This document shows positions 35,804-44,183 of a DNA stretch of 64,000 nucleotides, in pieces. The notes beneath the pieces are model-generated. The model saw only the letters and a program-made list of their open reading frames with translations. It made no database searches and had not been told where the DNA came from. The stretch's first letter is position 1. Every line of letters begins with the position of its first letter. Both the position numbers and the translations under genes were made by a program. Origin of the DNA: Apilactobacillus zhangqiuensis. Lineage in GTDB: Bacteria; Bacillota; Bacilli; Lactobacillales; Lactobacillaceae. The DNA lies in contig NZ_BPLK01000005.1 in assembly GCF_019656215.1 (NCBI RefSeq), positions 1 through 64,000 of the forward strand, written 5' to 3'.

Positions 35804-37365
35804 TTTGCATATTCGATTGATCTTACTTCTCTAATAATTGTAACCTTGATATGACCAGGATATTCCATATCCTCTTCAATCTTATTTTTAATATCTCTAG
35901 CTAAAACAACCGCTTGAGTATCAGAAACTTTTTCTGGTTTTACAATCACTCTAATTTCACGTCCGGCTTGAATTGCGTAGCTCTTGTTTACTTCTTCGAA
36001 GCTATCACTAATTGTTTCCAAACTTTCTAGACGATGAACAAAGCTTTCAAGAGATTTACTCTTTGCACCAGGTCTAGCAATCGCAATCTTGTTTGCGATG
36101 TTAACTAATTCAGAAATGATGTACTTAGGTTCGCTGTCTTCATTATCGGCTGCGATTGAGTCAATAACAACTGGACTTTCTTTGAACTTCTTGGCTAAGT
36201 CAACACCAAGGTCAATGTGAGAACCTTCTGTTTCATTATCTGCAGAGCGACCAATTTCGTGCAACAATCCTGCGCGTTTTGCTAATACGACATCTTCGCC
36301 TAATTCTGCGGCTAAGACACCTGACAACTTCGCAACTTCAATAGAATGGCTCAAAACATTACGGCCATGATAAATCTTAAACTTCAATTTACCAATCATC
36401 ATAATCATTTCAGGACTCAATGAATGAATTCCTAAATCAAATACTGTTTCTTCACCAATTTCTTGAATCTTTTCATCAAGTTCTCGACGACTCTTATCTA
36501 CCATTTCTTCGATTCTAGCTGGGTGGATACGACCATCTTTAATTAGACTTTCAAGTGCCATCTTGGCAACTTCACGTCTAATTGGATCAAACCCACTTAG
36601 CACAACTGCTTCTGGAGTATCATCAATAACCAAATCAATTCCCGTTAAGGTTTCAAAGGTTCTGATGTTTCTACCTTCACGTCCGATGATACGACCTTTC
36701 ATATCATCATTAGGTAAGTTAACAACTGAAACTGTGGTTTCAGATACGATGTCAGCAGCACTTTGTTGAATCGCTTCAATAACTAGATTCTTTGCATTCT
36801 CAGAAGATTCCTTACGTGCTTGGTTATAACTGTCTTTAACCATCTTGGCACGTTCATCAGCTAATTCTTTCTTTGTTTCGTTAATAATTAGCTCTTGTGC
36901 TTCTTCTTGAGAGAGTGAAGAGATACGTTCTAACTCATCTTGACGTTGTTTAACTAGCATATCAGCTTGCTGTTGCTTTTGTTCAAGTTTCTTTTGGTTT
37001 GAATTAAGCTTTTCTTCACGCTTATTCAATGAATCTTCACGCTTGTCAAAAGCGTCATCTTTACGATCTAGAGAATCTTCACGTTGAATTAGACGATTTT
37101 CTTGTCGTTGAACTTCAATCCGTCTTTGCTTAATTTCTTTTTCGATGTTTGAACGATAACGGTTACTCTTTTCTCTTGCTTCAAGAATCGCTTCTTTAGC
37201 TGAAGTTTGAGCTTGTCGTTTAGCATCTTCCAAAATATCTTGTGCACTCATGTGGGCCTTTGTTAATTTCTTATCAACAATTTTCTTGTTAGAAAACATT
37301 CCCACAGAAATACCAACTACAAAAGCAGCGATGATTGCGAGGATCATAGGTAAAAAATAAGTCAT
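35800..37365 (-). CDS. rny: RNase Y homologue with degenerate HD active site
   Basis: A 521-residue protein with the full RNase Y layout: an N-terminal membrane helix (about 2-24), a long coiled coil (about 25-190), a KH domain with GRIIGREGRNIRTFE, an HD domain and a conserved C terminus. RNase Y normally starts mRNA decay at the membrane. Here His340 is kept, but the catalytic HD is His369-Glu370, the following conserved DHE is Asp-Asn377-Glu, the conserved HH is Asp407-Asn408, and the later AD is Ala-Asn425. Catalysis by the usual metal site looks lost (comparison with the B. subtilis sequence from memory). GGAGG lies 12 bases before the ATG at 37365, an unusually wide spacing. Confidence 0.9.
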   Translation of the reverse strand: MTYFLPMILAIIAAFVVGISVGMFSNKKIVDKKLTKAHMSAQDILEDAKRQAQTSAKEAILEAREKSNRYRSNIEKEIKQRRIEVQRQENRLIQREDSLDRKDDAFDKREDSLNKREEKLNSNQKKLEQKQQQADMLVKQRQDELERISSLSQEEAQELIINETKKELADERAKMVKDSYNQARKESSENAKNLVIEAIQQSAADIVSETTVSVVNLPNDDMKGRIIGREGRNIRTFETLTGIDLVIDDTPEAVVLSGFDPIRREVAKMALESLIKDGRIHPARIEEMVDKSRRELDEKIQEIGEETVFDLGIHSLSPEMIMMIGKLKFKIYHGRNVLSHSIEVAKLSGVLAAELGEDVVLAKRAGLLHEIGRSADNETEGSHIDLGVDLAKKFKESPVVIDSIAADNEDSEPKYIISELVNIANKIAIARPGAKSKSLESFVHRLESLETISDSFEEVNKSYAIQAGREIRVIVKPEKVSDTQAVVLARDIKNKIEEDMEYPGHIKVTIIREVRSIEYAK

Positions 37366-37418
37366 AGGCTTATTGCACCTCCACATCATCTAATTTAATT
37401 AAGTTTTTGATAATTGCG

Positions 37419-37467
37419 CATTGAATGATTTATTAGTCATTTTGCGAACTAAATAAATAGTTCAATG
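37419..37467 (-). repeat. Alternative hairpins in the rny 5' leader
   Basis: Arms at 37419-37434 and 37451-37467 pair at 14 of 16 positions. One side also holds the perfect nested palindrome GAACTA-AATAAA-TAGTTC (37446-37463). The two structures are mutually exclusive. They lie between the rny promoter and its ribosome site. Confidence 0.55.
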
Positions 37468-37478
37468 TACATTATTAT

Positions 37479-37507
37479 ATTTTAAATTTTAGTTGTGTAA
37501 GTGTCAA
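37479..37507 (-). promoter_or_regulatory. Promoter of rny
   Basis: Minus strand: TTGACA (37502-37507), 17 bases, TAAAAT (37479-37484). It gives a leader of about 105 bases before the rny start. Confidence 0.75.
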
Positions 37508-37529
37508 CACATGTTATTTTCTTTTGCAA

Positions 37530-37556
37530 AATAAAAAAGCCTTTCGGCTTATTTAT
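37530..37556 (-). terminator. Terminator of recA
   Basis: AAGCC-GAAA-GGCTTTTTTATTTT on the minus strand, overlapping the end of recA. Confidence 0.75.
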
Positions 37557-37558
37557 CG

Positions 37559-38605
37559 TTATTCTTCACCGGTATCCAAACTGGTTTGTTCGGCTTCACC
37601 TGATTCAGAATCATCTCCGCCCATGCCATATGCAGCACGAACTTTTTTGTTAATTTCTTCCATTTTGTCCGGATTATCTTGTAAGAATTTTTTTGCGTTT
37701 TCACGACCTTGACCAATTCTTTCTTCACCGTATGAATACCATGAACCAGACTTACTAATAATGTCTTGTTCAACGGCCATATCAACTAATTCACCAGTTT
37801 GTGAAATACCTTGACCATACATGATATCAACTTCGGCACGCTTGAATGGAGGAGCTACCTTATTCTTGGCAACTTTAATCTTTGTTCTGTTACCAATAAT
37901 GTCAGTACCATCTTTAATTTGTTCAGCTCTTCTGATTTCTAGTCTGATAGTTGAGTAGAACTTAAGAGCACGTCCACCGGGTGTAGTTTCTGGGTTACCA
38001 AACATAACACCAACTTTTTCTCTAATTTGGTTAATAAATAGAGCAATAGTCTTAGTCTTGTTAATTGATCCAGATAACTTACGTAGCGCTTGTGACATTA
38101 AACGAGCTTGCAAACCAACGTGAGCATCACCCATTTCACCTTCAATTTCAGCTCTAGGTACTAAAGCCGCAACTGAATCGACAACTACGATATCAATGGC
38201 ACCACTAGATACAAGGGCGTCACAAATTTGTAGACCTTGTTCACCAGTATCAGGTTGTGATAGAAGTAAATCATCAATGTTTACCCCTAGGTTGGTAGCA
38301 TATACTGGATCCAAAGCATTTTCAGCATCAATGTATGCTGCTGTTCCACCTTGTTTTTGTACTTCCGCAACAGCTTGTAGCGCAATGGTAGTCTTACCTG
38401 AACTTTCAGGTCCATAGATTTCAACAATTCTTCCTCGTGGGAATCCTCCAACACCTAATGCATTATCAAGTGCTAAGGAACCTGTTGGTACAGTGGAAAT
38501 TCTAGTATCTCCACGGTCTCCCATTCTCATGATTGAACCTTTACCGAATTCTTTTTCAATTCGTTTTAAGGCACCATCTAGAGCCGCTTTTCGTTCATCA
38601 GCCAT
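37559..38605 (-). CDS. recA: Recombinase RecA
   Basis: A 348-residue RecA, the strand-exchange ATPase and LexA co-protease. Walker [10 protein letters not shown] lies at 65-73, the L2 region and Walker B are intact, and the acidic C terminus is normal. GGGAGG precedes the ATG. Its upstream region holds a LexA-type box, a sigma-A promoter and a com-box-like motif, so it seems wired both to DNA damage and to competence. Confidence 0.97.
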   Translation of the reverse strand: MADERKAALDGALKRIEKEFGKGSIMRMGDRGDTRISTVPTGSLALDNALGVGGFPRGRIVEIYGPESSGKTTIALQAVAEVQKQGGTAAYIDAENALDPVYATNLGVNIDDLLLSQPDTGEQGLQICDALVSSGAIDIVVVDSVAALVPRAEIEGEMGDAHVGLQARLMSQALRKLSGSINKTKTIALFINQIREKVGVMFGNPETTPGGRALKFYSTIRLEIRRAEQIKDGTDIIGNRTKIKVAKNKVAPPFKRAEVDIMYGQGISQTGELVDMAVEQDIISKSGSWYSYGEERIGQGRENAKKFLQDNPDKMEEINKKVRAAYGMGGDDSESGEAEQTSLDTGEE

Positions 38606-38628
38606 TAAATTGACCTCCCTTTGATAAC

Positions 38629-38635
38629 TATTCGA
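38629..38635 (-). promoter_or_regulatory. com-box-like motif upstream of recA
   Basis: TCGAATA on the minus strand, 23 bases before the recA ATG. It is the same heptamer as in front of comGA and close to the streptococcal TACGAATA. Confidence 0.5.
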
Positions 38636-38642
38636 TATTTAT

Positions 38643-38671
38643 ACTATACTAATCTCTCATTAAAAAAGCAA
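38643..38671 (-). promoter_or_regulatory. Sigma-A promoter of recA
   Basis: Minus strand: TTGCTT (38666-38671), 17-base spacer, TATAGT (38643-38648). Confidence 0.7.
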
Positions 38672-38679
38672 GTAAAAGC

Positions 38680-38693
38680 AGAACAAAAGTTCG
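38680..38693. promoter_or_regulatory. LexA (SOS) box upstream of recA
   Basis: On the minus strand, CGAACTTTTGTTCT fits the Gram-positive SOS box CGAACNNNNGTTCG/Y at both half-sites except the last base. It lies just upstream of the recA -35, where LexA would repress. Confidence 0.75.
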
Positions 38694-38695
38694 CA

Positions 38696-39163
38696 TTATT
38701 TAGAATACTCATTTTCAATCATTTTCAATGCAGCTTGAACTGATTGTTCACGCACATCTTGGCGAGATCCACTAAAATGAAATTCCTTTGCAAATTGATT
38801 TCCCTTGAAATCTAGTCCGATAAATACAGTTCCCGCTGGTTGCCCTTCCAAACTATCAGGACCCGCAACACCAGTAAATGAGACACCTATGTCAACATTC
38901 ATGATTTGCTTAGATTGTTTAGCCATCCAAATGGCAACCTGTTCAGAAACAACACCGTATTCATCAATCACATCCATTGGAATTGATAATAGTTTGGCCT
39001 TTGCTTCATTTGAGTAAGTCACAAAGCCACCATAAAAGATTGCAGATACACCAGGAACACCGCCAATCGTAGATTGAAACATCCCTGCTGTTAAACTTTC
39101 CGCTCCAGTTATGGTTAACTTATCATCAATTAGTTTATTAACAATCGACGTATCAATTTGCAT
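38696..39163 (-). CDS. cinA: CinA C-terminal-domain protein (PncC, nicotinamide-nucleotide amidase), single domain
   Basis: A 155-residue protein equal to the C-terminal domain of CinA. It carries AESLTAGM, GVPGVSAIFYGGFVTYSNEAK and FTGVAGPD, the NMN deamidase (PncC) signature. In most lactobacilli cinA encodes about 415 residues with an N-terminal MoaB-like COG1058 domain; that half is absent here, and only 44 bases separate this start from pgsA. The ATG has a modest GAAAGG ribosome site. The order pgsA-cinA-recA is preserved, and a com-box-like TCGTATA lies upstream. Confidence 0.88.
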   Translation of the reverse strand: MQIDTSIVNKLIDDKLTITGAESLTAGMFQSTIGGVPGVSAIFYGGFVTYSNEAKAKLLSIPMDVIDEYGVVSEQVAIWMAKQSKQIMNVDIGVSFTGVAGPDSLEGQPAGTVFIGLDFKGNQFAKEFHFSGSRQDVREQSVQAALKMIENEYSK

Positions 39164-39187
39164 ACATAATCCAACCTTTCTTATATA

Positions 39188-39194
39188 TATACGA
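39188..39194 (-). promoter_or_regulatory. com-box-like motif upstream of cinA
   Basis: TCGTATA on the minus strand, 24 bases before the cinA ATG; one base different from the comGA and recA motifs. It is the only promoter-like element in the 44-base gap after pgsA. Confidence 0.45.
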
Positions 39195-39207
39195 TAATTA
39201 AATCGAT

Positions 39208-39795
39208 TTACTTGAAAGAATCTGCAAAAATGAAGCGACTCTTCCAGAAGTATTCAATACCTGAGTAAACAGTAAAGAATAAGCAAATGTAAAGTAGTAA
39301 TGTACCAAAACCAATTGTAGTGAATGGAATGATTAAGAAGTCATTCAATAACAATAAGATAATGGCAATCATTTGACTGAAGGTCTTAATCTTACCGGGC
39401 CATGCAGCTGCAATCACTTGGCCATCGTTTTCCACAACAATTAATCTTAGACCGGTAACCGCTAGTTCACGACATACGATTATAGCTGCAACCCATGCTG
39501 GTACAAAATCAAATGAAACTAAGATAATGAATGCAGACATAACAATCATTTTGTCAGCCAATGGATCGGCAAACTTACCAAAGTTGGTAACTAAATGTTG
39601 TCTTCTGGCAATTTGGCCATCTAAAAAGTCTGTAATACATGCAGCAGCAAAGACTATTGCAGCTACGATTCTGGTAACTTGGATGCTTGTTCCTAACCAG
39701 ATAACTGTTCCCATGTTAATAGAACATGAAAGCAAGATAATGAATAATGGAATCATGATGATTCTAATTAAAGTAAGTTTGTTTGGTAAATTCAT
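39208..39795 (-). CDS. pgsA: CDP-diacylglycerol-glycerol-3-phosphate 3-phosphatidyltransferase
   Basis: A 195-residue integral membrane enzyme that makes phosphatidylglycerol phosphate, the committed step to phosphatidylglycerol and cardiolipin. The CDP-alcohol phosphotransferase motif DG-x2-AR-x8-G-x3-D-x3-D is intact (DFLDGQIARR...GKFADPLADKM, about 62-87). It has four or more helices. GGAGG precedes the ATG at 39795. It lies downstream of rodZ. Confidence 0.94.
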   Translation of the reverse strand: MNLPNKLTLIRIIMIPLFIILLSCSINMGTVIWLGTSIQVTRIVAAIVFAAACITDFLDGQIARRQHLVTNFGKFADPLADKMIVMSAFIILVSFDFVPAWVAAIIVCRELAVTGLRLIVVENDGQVIAAAWPGKIKTFSQMIAIILLLLNDFLIIPFTTIGFGTLLLYICLFFTVYSGIEYFWKSRFIFADSFK

Positions 39796-39810
39796 ATTTT
39801 CCTCCAAAGA

Positions 39811-39845
39811 AATAAAAAAGGGCTTTACAAAGCCCTCTTTTTTAT
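39811..39845 (-). terminator. Terminator of rodZ
   Basis: AAAAGAGGGCTTTG-TAAA-GCCCTTTTTT on the minus strand, between rodZ and pgsA. Confidence 0.82.
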
Positions 39846-40699
39846 TTGCTAAATTCTAATGTAATTTGTGTAGTTAAAGGTGTGCTCTTGTCGTATTTCA
39901 ATTCAGTACCGTTAACCAAGATTTTTGCGCCTTGGGTGTTACCTAATGAAATGTTAACACTCTTTGTGTTAGCTGGAAGCTTAACATCTTTCTTGTCACC
40001 ATTGCTTTGTGAGCCTTGGAATAGAGTCTTGTTATCAGCCATAATTGATGACCATGCTCTACCAGTAGCCTTTAGAGTAATAGTGTTTTCCTTTTGACCA
40101 GTCACATTATACTTAGTAGCACTAACTTCCTTGATGGTAGTCTTCTTATCAGTGGACTTCTTTTCTTCTTTCTTCTTGTCATCAGCCTTGCTGCTTGATG
40201 AAGTTGATGATTCAGAAGAACCAGTAACTGAAACAGAACTGCTACTAATACTAGTTTGAGAAGAACTATTAGTATGTACAACAACTGCCCAAACACCGCA
40301 AACAACCACTAGGATTGCTACGATAATTCCGATGGTAGGAATAACCTTACGGAACGAGTCTTTTCTGTGTTCACGACTACGACTAGCTACTCGGCTATTA
40401 ACGTCATCCTTTGATACTTCCTCAGCGTATTCTTCACTTTGAGTATCTGGTAGACTATCGTCATGTTCATTTAATAGTTCAATACCGTTAACGCCAACAG
40501 TGTCAGCGAATTGCTTAATAAACGCGCGAACGTAAAAATCACCAGGAAGTTCATCAAAGTTCCCCTGTTCGATTGCTTCAAGGTAATGTTTTTGGATTTT
40601 GGTAATCTTTTGAATATCGTCAATGGACATTCCCTTGGCGACACGTGCTTCGTGTAGTGATTTACCAATTTCTACTTGTTTTCCATTGTTATTTTGCAT
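39842..40699 (-). CDS. rodZ: RodZ-type helix-turn-helix membrane protein (YmfM)
   Basis: A 285-residue cell-shape protein. An N-terminal Xre-type HTH (about 10-70, SLHEARVAKGMSIDDIQKIT) is followed by an acidic linker, one membrane helix (about 122-142), a Ser-rich then Lys-rich extracellular linker, and a beta-sheet C-terminal domain (DUF4115). It links MreB to peptidoglycan synthesis. GTGGAG precedes the ATG. The ymfF-ymfH-rodZ-pgsA-cinA-recA order is conserved. Confidence 0.88.
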   Translation of the reverse strand: MQNNNGKQVEIGKSLHEARVAKGMSIDDIQKITKIQKHYLEAIEQGNFDELPGDFYVRAFIKQFADTVGVNGIELLNEHDDSLPDTQSEEYAEEVSKDDVNSRVASRSREHRKDSFRKVIPTIGIIVAILVVVCGVWAVVVHTNSSSQTSISSSSVSVTGSSESSTSSSSKADDKKKEEKKSTDKKTTIKEVSATKYNVTGQKENTITLKATGRAWSSIMADNKTLFQGSQSNGDKKDVKLPANTKSVNISLGNTQGAKILVNGTELKYDKSTPLTTQITLEFSK

Positions 40700-40768
40700 A
40701 GGTATTACTCCACTTATTTATTATTTTACATTTACAGTATATCATAATTAAGCGTATTTTCTAAGCAT

Positions 40769-42034
40769 CTAAACTAATTTATTTTTAGGAAAAACCTTAT
40801 TTTTCACTATCATATCAGGTCTTAAGAATAATTTGCCATAATGAATCAAATCATCTAATTCTAATTGTTTAATCATCTCAATTTCATCATAAATATTTTC
40901 AAAATCATGATTTTGATCTGACATGTTATTAGCAATCGCCTCAATCGAATTCATCATTGAAACATGTTGGCCAATTTCTTCCTTTTTGATTAGCTCAAAT
41001 TCATCGTTTTTATCTGAAATATATTCAGCAAAGTTCACTAATACATCGGTGATCTTTTCAATGAAATCATCGATTTTTTCAGTTTCACCGGCTAAGACAG
41101 CAAAATTGAATTGATCTTCGCAATCGAAATCAAAACCAAATGAATCATCGATTACTCCATCATTGTACAATTTTTCGTAGATTTCAGAACCTTCTGATAA
41201 AAGAAGTTGAAGCAATAATGATATGGATAGTTCATATTTGATATCACCGTTGTATTTAGAATCACCCTTAATTCCCAAGGCAACCTTTGGACGATTTACG
41301 TCCATGTAGTGAGTTGTTTCCTTAACAATGGATGAAGACTGAATAATTGTTTCCTTAACATCCCTAGGATTTGCAAATGATTTTTTACTTTGATTATCAC
41401 TAACCCACTTAAAGACATCTTCGGGAATAACATTTCCAACCACTGTAAGTTGCATGTTTTGTGGCTGATAGAAGTAATTATATGAATCATATAAATCCTG
41501 TTTGGTAATCTTGTAGATAGAATCTTCTGTTCCCGCAATATCAACATTCAATGGCGTATCTGGGAACATGTTTTGCACTGTCTTGAAGAATAAAACCGCT
41601 CCGGGTTCATCATCATACATACTAATTTCTTGGCCAATGATGCCCTTTTCTTTTTCAACCTTTGCGTCACTAAAGTAAGGTTCTTGAACGAAGTCTAACA
41701 ACTCAATTAGGTTTTCATGAACATTATCAGTGGTAGAGAATAGGTAACTTGTTTTATTAAAACTAGTAAATGCGTTAGATCCTGCACCATATTTGGAGAA
41801 TGTATCCATTGCGTCGTGATCCTTTTTATCGAACATTTTATGTTCTAAGAAATGAGCAATTCCTGCCGGATAATTCTTACCATTAATGTTAGTATCAATA
41901 GATCCATATCGAACGGAAAAAGTGGCGTATGTCTTTTGGTAGCCCTTCTTTGGAACTACTACGACTGACAATCCATTGTCCATCTTATCGATATAAACCT
42001 TTTCGTTAAATTTACGATACTCTTTAATTTGCAT
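40769..42034 (-). CDS. ymfH: M16 family zinc peptidase (YmfH type)
   Basis: A 421-residue M16 peptidase. The active-site HXXEH is AHFLEHKMFD (about 65-74), with the distal glutamate in GIIGQEISMYDDEP, so it is catalytically competent by motif. The partner YmfF, encoded just upstream, lacks this site; M16B enzymes work as such pairs. The start is the ATG at 42034, seven bases after GGAGG. It overlaps ymfF by 11 bases. Confidence 0.88.
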   Translation of the reverse strand: MQIKEYRKFNEKVYIDKMDNGLSVVVVPKKGYQKTYATFSVRYGSIDTNINGKNYPAGIAHFLEHKMFDKKDHDAMDTFSKYGAGSNAFTSFNKTSYLFSTTDNVHENLIELLDFVQEPYFSDAKVEKEKGIIGQEISMYDDEPGAVLFFKTVQNMFPDTPLNVDIAGTEDSIYKITKQDLYDSYNYFYQPQNMQLTVVGNVIPEDVFKWVSDNQSKKSFANPRDVKETIIQSSSIVKETTHYMDVNRPKVALGIKGDSKYNGDIKYELSISLLLQLLLSEGSEIYEKLYNDGVIDDSFGFDFDCEDQFNFAVLAGETEKIDDFIEKITDVLVNFAEYISDKNDEFELIKKEEIGQHVSMMNSIEAIANNMSDQNHDFENIYDEIEMIKQLELDDLIHYGKLFLRPDMIVKNKVFPKNKLV

Positions 42035-43301
42035 CATCAATCCTCCCATCTAAGAAGAAAATTGAATTTAATTCTACTTTTTTAGCAACGTTGGCAATTT
42101 GTTCAATTGTCACTTCATTAACACGTTGTTTCCATTCTTCAAACGATAATGCACGGTTCAACAATCCATTAACAAATTGTTGTTCCATGTTTTGTCGAGG
42201 ACTATCTAAAACAGATTTTTTGGCGTTAATCATTTCAGCCTTGATACTGTTTAAAACATCTACGTCGACGTTTCCTTTTACAATATCATCTAGTTGTTCT
42301 TTAACGATTGATAACACCTTATCCCTGTTTTGATAATTGATTCCGGTGCTAACCATGACAAATCCATTGATGGAATTATATGAACTGCTTGCACTGTACG
42401 CTAAACTATTCTTTTCTCTAACGTTTTTGAATAGTTTTGATTGCGGTGTTCCACCAAAGATTGCGTTAAACAATACCGCAGCCATTGCTTCTTTATTATT
42501 ATAAAAAATTGGCAAGCGATATCCTAAATTCAAACAACTTTGTGAAGATTGAATCTTCTTATCAACCATTTCAACATCATCATTCATCTTAAAAGATGTT
42601 AATGGTTGTAATTCATATTCGACATTTCGATCCGATAAATCGAACTGATTGAATAGTTGATAAATCTTATCTTCATCAACGTCACCGATTACGGAAATCT
42701 TGATGTTGTCGTTATTCAAAACTGAAGAATAATATTCATATTCATTTTTATTATCAATCAAATCATAGTCATTTGGTGTACCAAATATAAAAGAACCACG
42801 ATTTAAGTAGTCCTTGTAAAATAACTTTTTCAATTGAATTGAAGCATAGTATTGCTTGTCATCAGCAACTGATTCAACATATTTTTTCATGTTGTTTTTT
42901 TGTAAGGTGAAAGTGTCCTTATCAAATTGATTGTTAGCAGCCAATGGCTTGAATACGACACTATAAATAAAACTAACAGCCTGTTGTAACAAATCATCTT
43001 CGGCATCCACAAACTTTGGATTTGGAATACTTAAATTAATTCTTAGAACTGATAAATTACCATATCTTAAAACGTTGGTTCCAAAACTGGCTCCATACAT
43101 TGATGATAAGTATCTTGCTAATTTGGATTGCGTTGGATAATCTTGATTACTAATTTCCATCAATTCTGCTAATACTGCTCGTTTGGCAAAATTTTCCGGA
43201 ATAGCCTCGCTAACTAGATCAAAAGTAAATGAAATCGTTTTGAACTTATCTTCTAAAATAACATTTAAGTCTACTCCATTAGCTAATTTCTTATGCAACA
43301 A
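42024..43301 (-). CDS. ymfF: M16 family peptidase-like protein without active site (YmfF type)
   Basis: A 425-residue M16-fold protein. The helix that would hold HXXEH reads AELMEISNQDYPTQ, so zinc ligands are missing, as expected for YmfF, the non-catalytic partner of YmfH. The start is a TTG near 43301 (a second TTG follows directly), after GAGGTGG. It begins only 16 bases after the ABC-transporter binding-protein gene with no terminator between, so it is probably on the same transcript. Confidence 0.86.
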   Translation of the reverse strand: MLHKKLANGVDLNVILEDKFKTISFTFDLVSEAIPENFAKRAVLAELMEISNQDYPTQSKLARYLSSMYGASFGTNVLRYGNLSVLRINLSIPNPKFVDAEDDLLQQAVSFIYSVVFKPLAANNQFDKDTFTLQKNNMKKYVESVADDKQYYASIQLKKLFYKDYLNRGSFIFGTPNDYDLIDNKNEYEYYSSVLNNDNIKISVIGDVDEDKIYQLFNQFDLSDRNVEYELQPLTSFKMNDDVEMVDKKIQSSQSCLNLGYRLPIFYNNKEAMAAVLFNAIFGGTPQSKLFKNVREKNSLAYSASSSYNSINGFVMVSTGINYQNRDKVLSIVKEQLDDIVKGNVDVDVLNSIKAEMINAKKSVLDSPRQNMEQQFVNGLLNRALSFEEWKQRVNEVTIEQIANVAKKVELNSIFFLDGRIDDAN

Positions 43302-43317
43302 ATCCCACCTCTAGTTC

Positions 43318-44181
43318 TTATTTTGTTTTATTTATTAATTTCATTAATGGTGAGTTGTAGTTCTTACCAAACCACTTTTCACAAATCTTCTTCAGTTCAC
43401 CATTCTTTGCTAGCTTCTTGAATGCAGCATTAATCTTAGCTTGCATTGTCTTATCACCTTTGCGCATTCCAACACCAAATTCTTCTGGTGGGAACTTACC
43501 TCTAATCACTTTGTATAATCCTGGGTTAGCTTGGTGTGCAATGTAGTAGTTTGCATATGTGCTATCAATTAACAACCCACTAATTCTACCGTGATTCAAG
43601 TCAATAAATGCATTAGTAAATGAATTATATAGGATTGGTGATCCATTTTTAATGTATTGCTTCAATACTTTTGGTTGATCGTTAATATCGTTTAGACCAG
43701 CTGAACCACTTTGAGCACCTAGGTACTTGCCATTCATATCACTAAATTTATTAATGTGAGATGACTTCAAAGTAACTAGTTCTTGGTCATTTGCCAAGTA
43801 TGGATTACTGAAGTTAACAACAGATTGTCGTTGCGGAGTAATTGAAAAACCATTCCATATTAAGTCAATGGTGGTATTTCTTAGTTCGGTTACGTTCATT
43901 GACCAGTCAATTGGTTGAAAAACTGGCTTAATACCATATTGCTTAAAAACAGCGTTAGCTAAATCAACGTCGAAACCGACGATTTTACCACTTTGGTTTT
44001 CAAACCCCATCGGAACAAAGGTAACATCTAGACCAATGGTTACTTGCTTGTTCTTTTTAATGCGGCTCCATGTGTCTTGATGATTTGCTTTTTGTGTAAC
44101 AGATTCACAACCAGATAACATAATAACTGCCATCAAACAAACACTAATAAGTCCAACCATTTTTAAAATTTTGGTCTTCAT
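43318..44181 (-). CDS. Amino-acid ABC transporter substrate-binding lipoprotein
   Basis: A 287-residue extracellular binding protein of the polar amino-acid family (SBP type 3). It has a lipoprotein signal: positively charged start, hydrophobic stretch and lipobox MLSGC (Cys25), anchoring it outside the membrane. The core begins with the typical VTIGLDVTFVPMGFENQSGKIVGFDVDLA. AGGAGGGG precedes the ATG. It is last of three transporter genes under a T-box; see the leader entry for the possible histidine specificity. Confidence 0.9.
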   Translation of the reverse strand: MKTKILKMVGLISVCLMAVIMLSGCESVTQKANHQDTWSRIKKNKQVTIGLDVTFVPMGFENQSGKIVGFDVDLANAVFKQYGIKPVFQPIDWSMNVTELRNTTIDLIWNGFSITPQRQSVVNFSNPYLANDQELVTLKSSHINKFSDMNGKYLGAQSGSAGLNDINDQPKVLKQYIKNGSPILYNSFTNAFIDLNHGRISGLLIDSTYANYYIAHQANPGLYKVIRGKFPPEEFGVGMRKGDKTMQAKINAAFKKLAKNGELKKICEKWFGKNYNSPLMKLINKTK

Positions 44182-44183
44182 GA

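Noticed and set aside
37446-37463. GAACTAAATAAATAGTTC as a LexA box before rny
   Set aside because: The half-sites are ten bases apart instead of four. It fits an RNA hairpin better than an SOS box.
42024-43301. Loss of HXXEH in YmfF as a pseudogene
   Set aside because: The non-catalytic partner of M16B pairs normally lacks the motif, and the frame is full length.
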